From: Capsaspora owczarzaki ATCC 30864
Taxonomy: Eukaryota; Opisthokonta; Filasterea
Direction of reading: 5' to 3'
Assembly: GCF_000151315.2 (NCBI RefSeq)
Contig: NW_011887296.1
Span: 777,095-841,094, forward strand
DNA length: 64,000 bases
A program made the position numbers and the translations under genes. Under the pieces are notes generated by a model. That model was not told where the DNA came from, searched no databases, and saw only the letters and a program-made list of their open reading frames with translations. Numbering within the stretch: the stretch's first letter is position 1; every line of letters begins with the position of its first letter. Below are positions 48,634-61,200 of the stretch, piece after piece.

Positions 48634-49240
48634 TGGTTTTGATCTTTTGATGACTGAATGGATGACTTGAAAATGACTATGAAAATCAATTCGAAGACAA
48701 CACACACACACACAAGCACACAATCCGCATGAGTGTGAGTGAGAACACTGGCAACATCAACAAAAGCACTCTCAGATTTCGGATTTCGGCTTTTCGTCCA
48801 AATCCGTTCATTCATTCATTCTTTTTTTTTTTTTGTTTTGTTTTCTTCTTGCTTTCTTTTCTTTTTTGTGCCTTTTCGCTTATTTTCGACAACTCTTTCA
48901 TTTGGCTGTTTTTGTAAGGTTTGTTATTCTGTTCTTGTATTTTTCGTTTGTTTTGGTCACACTTTTGTTCCCCACTTCCACTTCAACGTCACTTCGTCGG
49001 GATGCACTCAAGTGAGCGACACACAACGACGACGACAACAACAACAACAACACATAAAAAGAACACTCAAACGGAGGGCGGCATTGGGGCAGAAGGAGCA
49101 AAACCATGAACTTGCATTTAGCTGGGTTGGTTGTTTGGCTGTTTGTTTGGTTTTGTTTGTTTTTTTGCTGTGCTCAACTATTCCGCCTGATTTTTTTTTT
49201 GATTTTGTTCTGCGTTGCTTTGCTTCGATTGAGACAGACG
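48634..49240. promoter_or_regulatory. Divergent promoter region, IMP4 / RNF213-like
   Basis: 607 bases between divergent starts. The right part is strongly T-rich and ends GATTGAGACAG just before ACGATG, which looks like a 5'-UTR intron acceptor for the RNF213-like gene. A CAACAA/CGACGA repeat lies at about 49022-49052. An upstream in-frame ATG at 49106 would add a hydrophobic segment encoded by this T-rich DNA and was not used. Confidence 0.45.
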
Positions 49241-52200
49241 ATGGTTCTCTTACCCGAGACGCCACCGCCCGTGTCGCCACCGCCGCCGCTGCCGAGCGAG
49301 GGCAGTTCGGAGGAGCGCGAGCAGCAGCAGCAGCAGCAGCTCCCAGCAACCACCACCCCTCCTGAGCCGGCGCCTGGCCCAGCCCCCGTCCCGTCTGCCG
49401 CCGCGCCGTCTGCCCCTACAGAGCACCACGATGTTCCTCACCACCGCACTGCATCACCGGAGAACGCAGAGATGCAGCAGCAGGAGCGCGTGGACGCCAG
49501 CACAAACCATCCACTGGCTCCCAACGCCGAAAGCGCGTCATCACGTCTGAGCGAGCCGCCGCTGTCGTACGCCAAGGCTGCCAGCTCGAGCTCGACATCC
49601 CATGCAAACCAAGGCAGTGGGAAAGCCTCCAGCTCATTTGGCGGCGGCGGATTTGGGCCACAGTCGCAGGCGTCGTCGTCCGCGTCCAGCAGCACGAGCG
49701 AAAAGTACTCCACACAACCACATTCGCAATCTACTCCCACAACCGAGCCGCCTCAGCAACCTCGACAGCAATCAGCTCAACAGCAACGCCAACAAAAGGC
49801 CGAGCAGCAGTCAGCAGGGCTAGCTGGCAAAGGATCGCAAGGACAGAAAGGACCGAAAGGACCGAAGGGCAAACAAACTCAGCCGCCGCGATCGCAACTC
49901 GAGCACAACAATGCGCGAGAGGAGGCGGTGCACGACCGCAAAGTGGATGCGATTTCCTACGAGTTCAAGTGAGTGCATTGTGTTATGTGTTTGTGAATGC
50001 TTCAACTGGTTGGCTAACCTTTTTTTTTTTTTTTTTTTTGTTCTTCAGGCATGAAGCGTTTCCGCCAAGCCAGGCGAACGAGATGTTCACAGCATCGTTT
50101 GAAGCATTTCTCGGTCCCTCGTGGAAGTTAAAGTCAAGCGACTCTCTGAGGCTTCGATGTGGCGATTTGCAAGCACTCGGGATGCACTCGGACGTTGTGC
50201 TTCACCACTTGTCAACCACCGAAAAGGGAGTGTCGCATTTCGTCACACACATTGTGATTCCACGCGCACGGCTTTTGCAGTATTTGAAGACCACCGGCAA
50301 CGTTATCACGTACAAGTATTTTGTCCAGCGTCAAGACAATAAATTCACATGGGAGTTCCTTTACCGATCCCCGAAGTTGTCCGACCGCCTTCTCCTTCTG
50401 GACAATGCTGTTGTCGAAAGCGGATCTTTCATTCGGTTTGATGGGCCACTGGTGCCAATGACGGACTGGTATTCCTGGAACCAGGAAATGGATGCGGACT
50501 CGGTCGCACCTGCAGTCACTCTTGCTGTCAATTCCATGCTCTGGGCGCGATTGACGACGGATTCACTTCCAGACTTGATTAGTCGTGCAGAGGACATCTG
50601 CACGGGCTTCTCCGAGCATCAAGTCCGTCTCCACTACGAAAATGGTAGTGGGATCGAAAAGTATCACGTCTCGCACAACCGGATCTGCGACGCGGTGTCA
50701 AATGCCCTTCTGGATTACTGCAAAGCCACCATTCTCAACCGGCGGAAGCCAAATTCGAGTGACGCTTCTGCAAGCAGCTTCGGCAAACGATTCTTGTCCT
50801 TGTTTTCTTCCACTCAGGCGACCGACTCCAACACCATCCCTGATTTGGTTGAGGCGATTCTCATCGCTGCAGTTTTGCGCCAATGTCGATTCAGCGGCCT
50901 CGCCGCGGATGACCTCAGCTACATCCTGAACGCACTGGAGATCAAGAACCGCGACGACTTGCTGAACTTTAGAAGCGTGTTCGGGTCCTCGGCACGATTG
51001 CCCGGCAAGCACGGGCTCAAGTCTGTCATCCAAGCCGTAACTGCGCTTTGCAACGTTGGGTTGGACGCTGGCAACCCCGACTGGCTCGTGGCCGTCCCCC
51101 TGCTCAATTTTCTTGCTGGGATGCAACACTCTACTCCTGTCGACGGTCTGGGAGATCTTCGTGTTGACGGGTTCAATGCCCGACACCTCAAAAAAGAGTT
51201 GAGTTCTACGAGTGCCCTCGCCATCCGGTTTAAGTCGAACTGGGTGCGTGTCTATACCTCAGCCCAGCCTTTCGACCGAAACATTGGAGTCACATTGCTC
51301 ATGTTTACACCACTGTGGCTCTGGCACGACGATGCAATCCAAAGTCGCATTTCCATCCTGGAGTGCTTGCATGTCTTGATCCGAGTCGTTGAACATTCGG
51401 CAGTCACGCACGACAGAATCGAGGATTTGGAAATGTACATGACCTATTTGGCCAACAGACTGTCCAGTGGTCCCATCACTTTTGAGCACTCTGCGGCGGC
51501 GCAGTTGCTCGTTCACAACATACTGGCTGCGCCCATCACTCACCCAGACGTTCATTTGCGCGTCGTTCTCGGTTCCATCAATCTGCAGGCCGAAATGATT
51601 AAAGCCAGATTCAAACTGTTGCGTGACATGGGCTCTGGTCCAGTGGGTCGCAGCGGCGAAGGTCTTCAGCTGGTCACCTCGCCTGCCAGTGCTTTGTCTG
51701 TCGAGCAAGAGTTGTATGAAACTCAGCGCATTTTGACAATGTCGGTCGAAGCGTTCTTCCGCTGGTTGCAAGAGGCTTCTCAAATGCTTGTACACTCTGG
51801 CCCTTCTTACGCGTCTGCAGCGGCCGCTGGAGCTCGTGCTGCTCCAAGCGACAAAAATGTCGATCCTCGAAGCAACTTGTTGAACGTTCTCGCGTGGTGG
51901 AATGAGATCTTTGACGCTGATGCAGCAGAGAGCGCTTGCAAGCTCGTTTTTGACCAGCCGCTTTATCACGCTGCTGTTGCGACTGGGCCGAATGTGGCCG
52001 ACACCAACTCTGGACCATCCTCGACTCAACCTTTCATGGGCGAGCACGCACCCACATCAAGGCCGCAATGGTACACGACAGCCCACGACTCGTTCGTGCG
52101 GTGGCTCAGCACTCGCTTTGCCAGCTCTCCCGACAATGACCAGCGATGCATCCAAATGTTTGCAGAGATTTCAATCTCCAACAATGCTCACGTGCGCATG

Positions 52201-55200
52201 CATCCGTCCATGCAGCTGGCCATCCAAGAGTGGTGTCGCGCAGCGGTCACTCGCAACCAGCCGACGGCTTCCGCCGATCAACGTGCTGCTGCTGCTGCTT
52301 GGGCGAACCAGTACAAGCTCGTCACGTTGCTGCAGTCGCACGTGGCCGAATTCAAGTCTCTCCCGCCTTCTGCCATTCTCATCTTCCGGTTGGATGTACT
52401 GGATCTTTTGAGCAAGATCCTCGAGTCGTTCGGGACGAACATCGACCAGCTGAATTCTCGCAGCGCTTTGAATCTGGTCCTGGATTGGCCGTGCTGGCAG
52501 GTGTACTTTGAGCTGGCGAGGCTTTGCCCATCCCAAGATCCAGTCGTCCCCACTCTTTCGCCTGCTTCGTGGAAAATTGTCGACTCTGCAATCCAGATTC
52601 TTTCACAGGCGAGTCTGATGTTGGAAACTTGCACCATTCCCTATGCCGAGTATCGCCTGATTGCTGACAAACAAGCCCAGTTTACCGAGCTGCTGGCGAA
52701 AGGCTACACTTGTGGGTTTCACCAGTTTTCCTCCAATCCAGCGCCGAGTGTGAAAGCTTGGTTGGCGCATTGCGACAGCATTGTTGAACAGCATACTCGT
52801 CGCCGTGGTCTGCACGAGACATTCGCGAGAGTGTGCGAGCTTTTCGAAACTGAGGACATTGTCCTCGATTCCGCTTGGCTCAAGGGTCTTTTGCGTCTCC
52901 AAGTTGGTACCTCAACCATTGAGCGGCTCTCGACACAATTTGTCGCTGTTTCGCACGAACAGTCTCTGCAACGCTCGACCCTCACGGTTCTGCATATCGT
53001 CACTTGGCTTCTTGCTCGACCGACCGATCCTGTCACGATCAGCTTCCGACAGTCTCTGAAGAGTGCAGCTCGCTCCTGGCTCGAGCTTGCACAACGAGAG
53101 AACTCTGTGGCGGCACAGTTCAAGCGTGCCGTTGCCCTGGCTGCTGCTTCCTCCTCGGAGTCGGCTGCTTCCTCATCTGCAGCATCTCAGGCCTCGTCGT
53201 CCTCCTCGTCTGCAGGCCCGTCTGCGTCGACTCCCGACTCTGCTTCGGCACATGACCCCAAAAAGGTTTCTACCGATGTGGTCGAACGTCTCCTTCTTGA
53301 TGTCGTTCATGAGTGGGCTGAATATGCTGAAAAGGTGCGCGACGCAACCGTGACGTTTGCCGAGTTGGACGCCAAGATGGAGGGAGAAGAGCAGCTTGAA
53401 TTTTTGTGGAAGTGCTTCTCGCCCGACTTGCTTCGCTTCTTGCGGACCCCCGACTCGCAAAAGCCCGAACGCAGGTGGGTTCCTTCTGACCGGTTGCCTG
53501 ACGGTCTCCCGCTTGTCGATTCCGGCAGATTATCGAGTCGTCAGCGCCAAATCCACCAATACAGAGCACTTCGTTCTGTGCGCCAGGCGGCCAAAGCGGT
53601 GAACACGCTTTGCAACACCCTCGAACTGCAAGACCTTGTCCGAGACGATCCGAGCTGCGCATTGTTGCGCGATCTGTGCGACGACGCTGACAACGTCGCC
53701 AAGCGCCAGCTCGGGTTTATGACCGACTCTGTCCAGGCGTCCGCCGGCGAGCTCGCCTCGCTGGACGATGGCGACATTGCGTGTATCAAGGTGATTGCTA
53801 CTGTCGCGGGCCGCCCGAGCGGGTTGATTTCGTTTTTGCGCGACCCGAATCTCCAGGGTCAACACAACTTTGAGAGCTTCATCTCGGTCTGCAACAGCAT
53901 GGTTGAACACCGCGACGAGGTTGATGCGATTTCATGGCTGCATGCCGCTCAAACTGTGCTGGCTCCCTTTTTGGAGCTGTGCTCAAAGTACGGTCAAGCG
54001 ATGCGTGTTGTCGATGGCTCGTTTTGGAAGGATCTTGCCGCTGCCTTGCGCCAAATGAAGCAGACCGTGAGAACCACGGCCGATGTTGCCCAAAAGGTCG
54101 AGTCCGCCGCTGACAAGCTAACCTGGATTCGAAACCTCAAAGACAGCACGCTGAACGATGTGACAGTTACCTCGATTTCGCAGGTTCACACAATTGCAAA
54201 GGCTGGTTTGTGCATCGTCGGATCCAAGCCGCCTGCGGCTGCCGATAGTGGTGACGGTTCTGCGATTGATGGCAGTGGCCCTGCACGGAAATCGCACGTC
54301 CTCCCATTTGACCTGGACGCCGTTGGCGATTCTGACGACCCCGAGGAGTGCGTGTGGGTCCGACTGGATGGCGAGCACGCGCATCGCTCGAACAAGGGTT
54401 TCTTTTCTCATCACGCGCTTCGAGATCTTCAGAGCAAGCTCATGCTCGTGTCCAGCTCCGACGAGAAGTCTGAGGCAATCAAGAAGGATGTGGACAAGTT
54501 CGTTGAAGTGATGCATCTGCTTTCTCGCATTGCGCGCTTCGTCACCCAACTCCGGCTTGCTGGCCACCTGTCGTATCGTACCTTTGAGTGGACTGCAAGG
54601 TACTCTGAGCTGGCAGACAATCCCCATCTTCTCACGGAGCAGGCGCGTCACCTCGAAAACGCGTTGCGCGATTGGCAAAAGTCAATGGAGGATCTTCGCC
54701 AAACAAACCCAGCTCTCAATGTGTTCACGACACGACAGCTCGTCTTGTTGCACGACTTGCTCGCAGCCCATGGCGAGCACCGTCCCCCAGCTCTTCCGTA
54801 CGAGCTGTACAACCTACTTCGAGCGGTTCGCAGCGACCTGACCGCGAAGCAGATGGGGAGACTGGTTCAAGACTCGGATGCGGTGGTTTTGTTCGCAAAA
54901 ACCGTGCGAGACCAACTGCTGTGGCAACAACAGCAAGAGAGCCAAGTTGGGCGGCAGCGCCCCGCTCGACGGTCGCGTAAGGTGCAATCTCGAGTACCCT
55001 CTCGCCGCCAGCGCGAAAAGTCTGCAGCAGCAGCTTCTGTGCAATCTGCAACCCGAAGTTCTTCAGCTCCTTCGGCGAACACGCAAATCTTGGAGCTCAC
55101 GCAGATGGGTTTTGATCACGGAAAGATCGTTTGGGCCTTAAATGAGCTCGGCGAGCATCGCACCACCAATGACCTCGTCAACTGGATTATTGAGAGGCTT

Positions 55201-58200
55201 GACCACGATCTACCAGCCCAGTTTGCCTCCGCAGCAGCCGAGGCTGCCGCTCCCGCACAGTCCTTTGCTGCACCCTTCGACCAATACGATGTCGACGACG
55301 GCGACGCCAATGTTGACGACGACAGCAATGCTGACGACGACGACGACGACGACGACGACAGCAGCGTTGACGACGACGCCAGCGACGACAGCGACGACCA
55401 TCTTGACGGCGCTGGTTGTTCGTGGGAGTCATGGTGGACTTCGGAGCCTGCGAAACCCGAGTACTCCGTCCGTGCTGAAGTCAGCAAAGATGGAGTGGAG
55501 AGGGTGCGGGTGACTCGTGCTGCGAGTGACAACGCCGAAGACCCCGAAAGTGGCGAGCCGGACGAAATGGCTGACTTGCAACGTGCTATCCAGCTGTCAC
55601 AGGCTGCCGTGTCTGAGCATGAATTGATCCAGCAAGCCGTTAAAATCTCACTCGGTGAGCAACACCCCGGCACCGGTGATGGCAAGCCACGCACAGGCAA
55701 CGCAGAGTTTGCAAGCGGTGTGAACTTTATCCAAGTTCTTGCAAGGCTTTTGACGAGGATTCAAGACCATACCGCTTCTGAGAAACCCACATCCCTTGTC
55801 CGACCTCGCCGCACGTTCCCCAAGTCTGGGCTTTTCCATCTTGGTCGTCCAAATTTGCTGGTTTGCCCCCCAAAGGACATGTACTACAATCTTCTCTCGT
55901 TGTACCTGCGCGACCCCACACAAGAGACAGACAGTGGCGCTGCTGCTGAGGAGGCTGCCCTGCCAACTGCTGACGAGGTGTTGGTTTGTTCTGCCTCGAC
56001 CACTGCCGAGCAAGCTCTGAATCTGATCCGACGAGCGGAGGAAGCGGGCAAAGGCGCGAAAAGTGGCGAGCAACCGCTTTATTGCCTCGCATTCGCCGAC
56101 CAGTTGCCGTTTGCAGTACAGGACGAGGTGGTGCACAAGTTGCGCCTCATCGACGCTCCAACGCGCACTGCCGACCGCTCGCCTACGGGTTTCCAACTGG
56201 TCATCCTCGTGGCCAATGGATCGAGCTACGTTGCTGGTGCTTTGGCGCGCTATCGAGTGGCTGGATTCACTTGTTCATCGCCTGCTCACCTTCAGCAAAG
56301 CTTGAGCGTTTCGATTCAGCAAGCGCGAATCTCTTCCAGACTCGAAAGCGATGGCATCCCCAATGTCATTGTTGTCACGGCTGAGAGGTCTGGTATGGGC
56401 AAATCCTTGATTGCAGGGCGACTGGGCGAGCGCGTTCAGTCCGCGTGCAAGCATCGTGCGTCGGAAAAGGTGCTCTCGCTCCGTGGAGCGTTCACGAATG
56501 ATGACATTGTGAATGGCCTGGTTCCAGATCACAAACCGCACGCCTCCACGCCGCGCGTGTACCGCTTGGATTTGGTTGGCAGAGTCACAGAGGCGACCCG
56601 TTTGTCTTCTACCGTTGCCAGCCAGGCTGGTCCAGCAGCAGCAGCAGCGAAGCCTGGTTCCTCCTCGTCGGCTGGCTCTGCACAGGGTGCCGCATCCGCT
56701 CCACCTCCCTCAACCTCGCCCAGCGGTCGGCAGATGGTGTCGGCGATTGGCGACGACATTTCCATGCACTTGTTCAACCTGCTCATCCTGGGCTGCATCC
56801 AAGGGTCAGATGGCCGACTCCGACACCGCTTGCCTCAAGATGTGTTTATCGTCGAAGCTGATTTGGCCGCGTTGTTGATCGGTGCAACAAAGCAAGTCGA
56901 GTCTGACGCCATCCCTGACACCAACCAGAGCAACAGCCAGAACCACAACAACCAGAACAGCAACCACAACCACGGAAGCTCGTTTGAATATCAGCCCTCG
57001 GTTTTGGGTCTTCTACCATGCCTTCGGGGCACATCGCCCTTCGACACGTGTCGTTTCATGCAAGGCTTTATCGAACTTCACGCTTCGCTCAAGACGGCTG
57101 GCGAGAGCGCGGATTCCGTCACAGCGCGCATGCTGAAGCAACTGCGCCATGCGCACCGACAACTGGCCTATGCTGAGCTTGTGAATGTGCATGAAAAGCT
57201 CCAACTCGAGTTGGTTACGATGGCCCTTTCCGATCTTGTGCGATGCGAAATGCAATTCCAGCGCGTTGTCGACTACCTGTCGAAGCTTGGTAAAAGTGCG
57301 GCATTCAGCCATCGCGAGCGATTGCTGAATGTCAAGATTCCGCTGGAGCTGTGGGACACGACCAGAGTTGATGGTCTTGCAGCGGCAGGCCAATTTGTCA
57401 CCTCTGTGGTGACCGCGTTCACCGACGGTGCAGCTGCCTTGAAGGCGCTGTTGAAGGATTGCGGCATCTCTAACCCGTCTTGGACCTTGATTAGCTGCTT
57501 TTCGATGGTTCTCGGCGTCTGCCTGGTTGAAGCTCAATCATCGCCCTACTGTTCTCCGGCGTTGGCCGATGACTTGCCTGGCTTCCGCGAGTTTGTTTTC
57601 AAACTTCTCGTCTTGGTCGCTCGAGACTTTGCAACACCGTCACTAAGCTTCGTTCAACAGTTTAGTCACTTGGCTTCCAGTTCTCAGGATGGGAGCCGTC
57701 CAGCGAGCGGCTCGAGCGCACCTGGTCCTCTCGCAAGTGGGCTTGAGCTTGCCGACTTTCAGGTCCGACACGCCTGGGAGGACTCTTCGCACCCCTACGT
57801 GTTTTTTAACGGAGGTGGTAGCGGCACGGTGACATTCTTTGGCTTCCAAGTGGATGAAAATCGTGACGTTATCGCCCCTCCTGGCTTGCTGGTGGGCGAC
57901 CGCGCTCGGCCTCTTGGACTTGACAAATTGTCTCCTGAGCTGGTGCAATCACTTCAGAGGAACGGAGTCGATCTGCGACCAGCGTACAACCAGTGGCCCC
58001 GAGAATACCAAATTCGCATTCTCCGCCTCGTGATGGGCGTGGCGCACTTGGCGGATGGTCGCGATCCTGACCCAAGTTATGTGCTCAACGTGGACAACAT
58101 GAAAAAGCTCATTGCTGTTCATCTCCGGTTCCTTAGCCGCACCGCCGTCGTCTTGCTTGGTAAGTGTATGATGTGTGTGTGTGTGAGTGTGTGTGTGAGA

Positions 58201-61200
58201 GCATCGACCCTTATTTTTTGCTTGTGGGCTTTCTGGACTCGTCACTCATCGCTTCTTCAAATGCGGCATTTGTTTCTTTTTGTTTCTTTTTCACTCCGCT
58301 CCTAACAGGCGAAACGGGTTGTGGAAAGACGACTCTGATCAAGTTCATGTGCGACTTGAAAGGCAGCGATTTGGTGTTGCTGAAGGTGCACGGTGGAATT
58401 TCTGAAGCCGACATTATTGCAGCTGTGGAGCGAGCTGAGGCGATTGCCGAGTATCGCTGCAGCCGAGGAGATGAGCGCGACACTGTTTTGTTCCTGGACG
58501 AGGTCAACACGTGCAACCATCTCGGGTTGATCAAGGAGCTCCTCTGCGACGGCCGCATTGCTGGACGTTCAATCAACTCCAACCTCCGTCTGCGCATTGT
58601 TGCAGCGTGCAACCCGTACCGTCGTCATACCGACGAGCGACTCAGACAGTTGCAGCAAACGGGCCTCGGCTATCACGTTGCGTCGGATCGAGTGGTCGAG
58701 AAGCTGGGGCATGTGCCGCTGCGCCAGCTGGTGTACGCTGTCCACCCATTGCCCGAGAGCCTTGCGACGTTTGTCTGGGATTTCGGCAAGCTCGACGCCA
58801 TTGCGGAAGCGGATACCATCCACCAAATGGTGGCTACACGCCTGATTCCGCTGCTGGTCGGGTCGATGCCAAACGACAACGAGGAGGTTCAGAACGCCGC
58901 TCGCCTCTTTGCCAAGTTTATCATTGCGCCCGCACTTGTTGCTTCGCAGGTCTACATGCGCGAGCAAACTGACGAATGTGGCTTTGTGTCTCTGCGCGAT
59001 GTCGACCGAGCAATCGAAATTGCGAGTTGGTTTATCAATCGCACTTGGCTATTCACCGAGTTTGCCGACCAGGTGGAAATGGCTCCCAATCACTCGTTCG
59101 CTTCCGGATTTGGGCGGAAACGCGCACCCCCCTCGTCTGCCTCCACTTCGTTGCCCGACCGCGTCAAACACTGGACCCGGTGCTTGATTCTGGCGCTTGC
59201 TATTGGATACCACGCTCGTCTCTCAGAGAGGGAGCGCCGGCAGAAGTACCGAGAGCATGTCAGCCAAGCGCTTCAATCCGGTGGTCGGAAGGCAGTTCAA
59301 AGCGCTCGCGTTGCCGCTGCATTTAGCATCGAGCAACACACTTCCGCGGTCACCGAAGCCAGTTTCTTGGGTGAAGTTCGTCGAATGCAATGCGCCTTCT
59401 TGTCTCAAATGCCGCTTGGCGCACGGATTGCCCGCAATGATGCGCTCGCCGAAAACGTGCTCATGATGATCGTGTGTGCTGAGCAGCGCATCCCCCTCTT
59501 CCTCGTGGGCAAGCCAGGAAGCAGCAAATCTCTTGCCAAGGCGGTAGTCGCCGATGCCATGCACGGCGCAGCTTCACAAAGTCCCTTGTTCCAGCGACTC
59601 AAGGCACTCAAGCTTTTCTCGTATCAGTGCTCGCCCTTGTCGACCTCCGAGGGTATTGCAGGAACATTCGAACGAGCCATTCGGTTCCAGGAGGGCCGTG
59701 GCTCTGACCAATGCGTTTCCCTTGTGTGCTTGGATGAAATTGGTCTTGCCGAGGACTCGCCGAAGCTGCCGCTCAAAATCTTGCATTCGCTGCTCGAGGA
59801 GCGACAGGCGTCTTTCGTGGGCATTTCGAACTGGGCGCTTGATCCCGCCAAGCTCAATCGCGGACTGTTTGTGAGTCGCACCGAGATGACTGTGAGCGAG
59901 CTCGAGGAGACTGCTCGCGGCATCTGCTCGACCTCTGGAGTCTCTGGAGCCGTGGACTATCCTCAACTCGCGCAAGTCCTTCCATTCCTGGCGGAGGCTT
60001 ACTATGAGCTGTATGAAAAGCAGCAGAAGGGTGCTTTCCCCAGCTTGCGTCCTGACTACTTTGGCCTGCGAGACTTTTACTACTTGATCAAGATGCTGCT
60101 AAAGCAGTTGCGAGAGCAGGACCAAGACAACCTGAAATGGGCCGACATTGAGCGTGCAGTGCGCCGCAACTTTGGAGGAAGCGACGAACACGAGATGCAC
60201 CAGTTTGTCGAGATCTTCCGCCGCAACATCCAAGCACAGCTCGACCACCTGGCCGTTCTTCATCAAGATGTGTACAGTTCTGGCTCCCGCGCCGCTGAGG
60301 CTCAACCCGACGATTTGGATTTCAACGAGTCCTCCGACAACAATGTTCTCAGTCTCGTGCAAGCAAACCTCGCATCAACACGCGCCGAGCAGCGCAGGGG
60401 CGGCGGCATGATGACGCTCGGCGATTCTCGCTACTTGTTGCTTCTGACGGACAACTACTCGGCGTTCGACATTTTGTTCAGCAATGGCATCCTGAACGAG
60501 AACGAAACGGTTGTCATTTTTGGAAGTCCGTTCCCCAACGACGACTCTCAAATCCAAATCTATCGCAACATTAACAGGATCAAGATGTGCGCCGAAACGG
60601 GTCGCACAGTGGTGCTACTCAACCTGGAAAGTCTGTACGAATCCTTGTACGACCTGCTCAACCAGTTTTACACTGTGTTCCACAACTACCAGTACGTCGA
60701 TCTGGGCCTTGGTACCAACCGCGTCAAGTGTCGCGTCGATCCCGGATTTCGCCTGGTGGTCGTCGCAGAGCGTCAGAAGGTGCTTCAGATGTTCCCGATT
60801 CCTCTCATCAACCGTCTCGAAAAGCACATTTTGATGCTGTCTGTGGTCTTCTCGTCTGAAAAGCAGCATCTGCAAACGGTTGTCAGCGAGCTTGCTCAAT
60901 GGGTCAAAGACTTTTGCTCGGGTCGAATGCCGGCCCAAGTTGGCAACGCTGGTGCTGGTCCTGCACCGCCTTGGCAGCTGGCGGCGTCCGATGCCTTTGT
61001 TGGATTCTGTGACGATCTCATCCCATCGCTCGTCATCCGCGTGGCCCGCCACTTGAACGCAGACTGCTTGTTGTTCAAGCCGCGGAGTGGCTTTGAGCTG
61101 GAGGGTCTGTCGACGGAATTGCTCGAGCAGTGCAAGCTGGCCATGCTTGGCTTGGCAACGCCGGACGCCGTCATTCGGTTGAATCACTCCAATCTCAGGG

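Noticed and set aside
49106-49240. Upstream ATG giving the RNF213-like protein an N-terminal hydrophobic segment
   Set aside because: The DNA is T-rich like the introns here and ends in an acceptor-like GACAG; a signal peptide is not expected for this cytosolic family.
51259-52047. Long antisense frame within the RNF213-like exon, and similar ones in DOP1
   Set aside because: Shadow frames in GC-rich coding DNA, with no domain resemblance; the sense protein is well supported.
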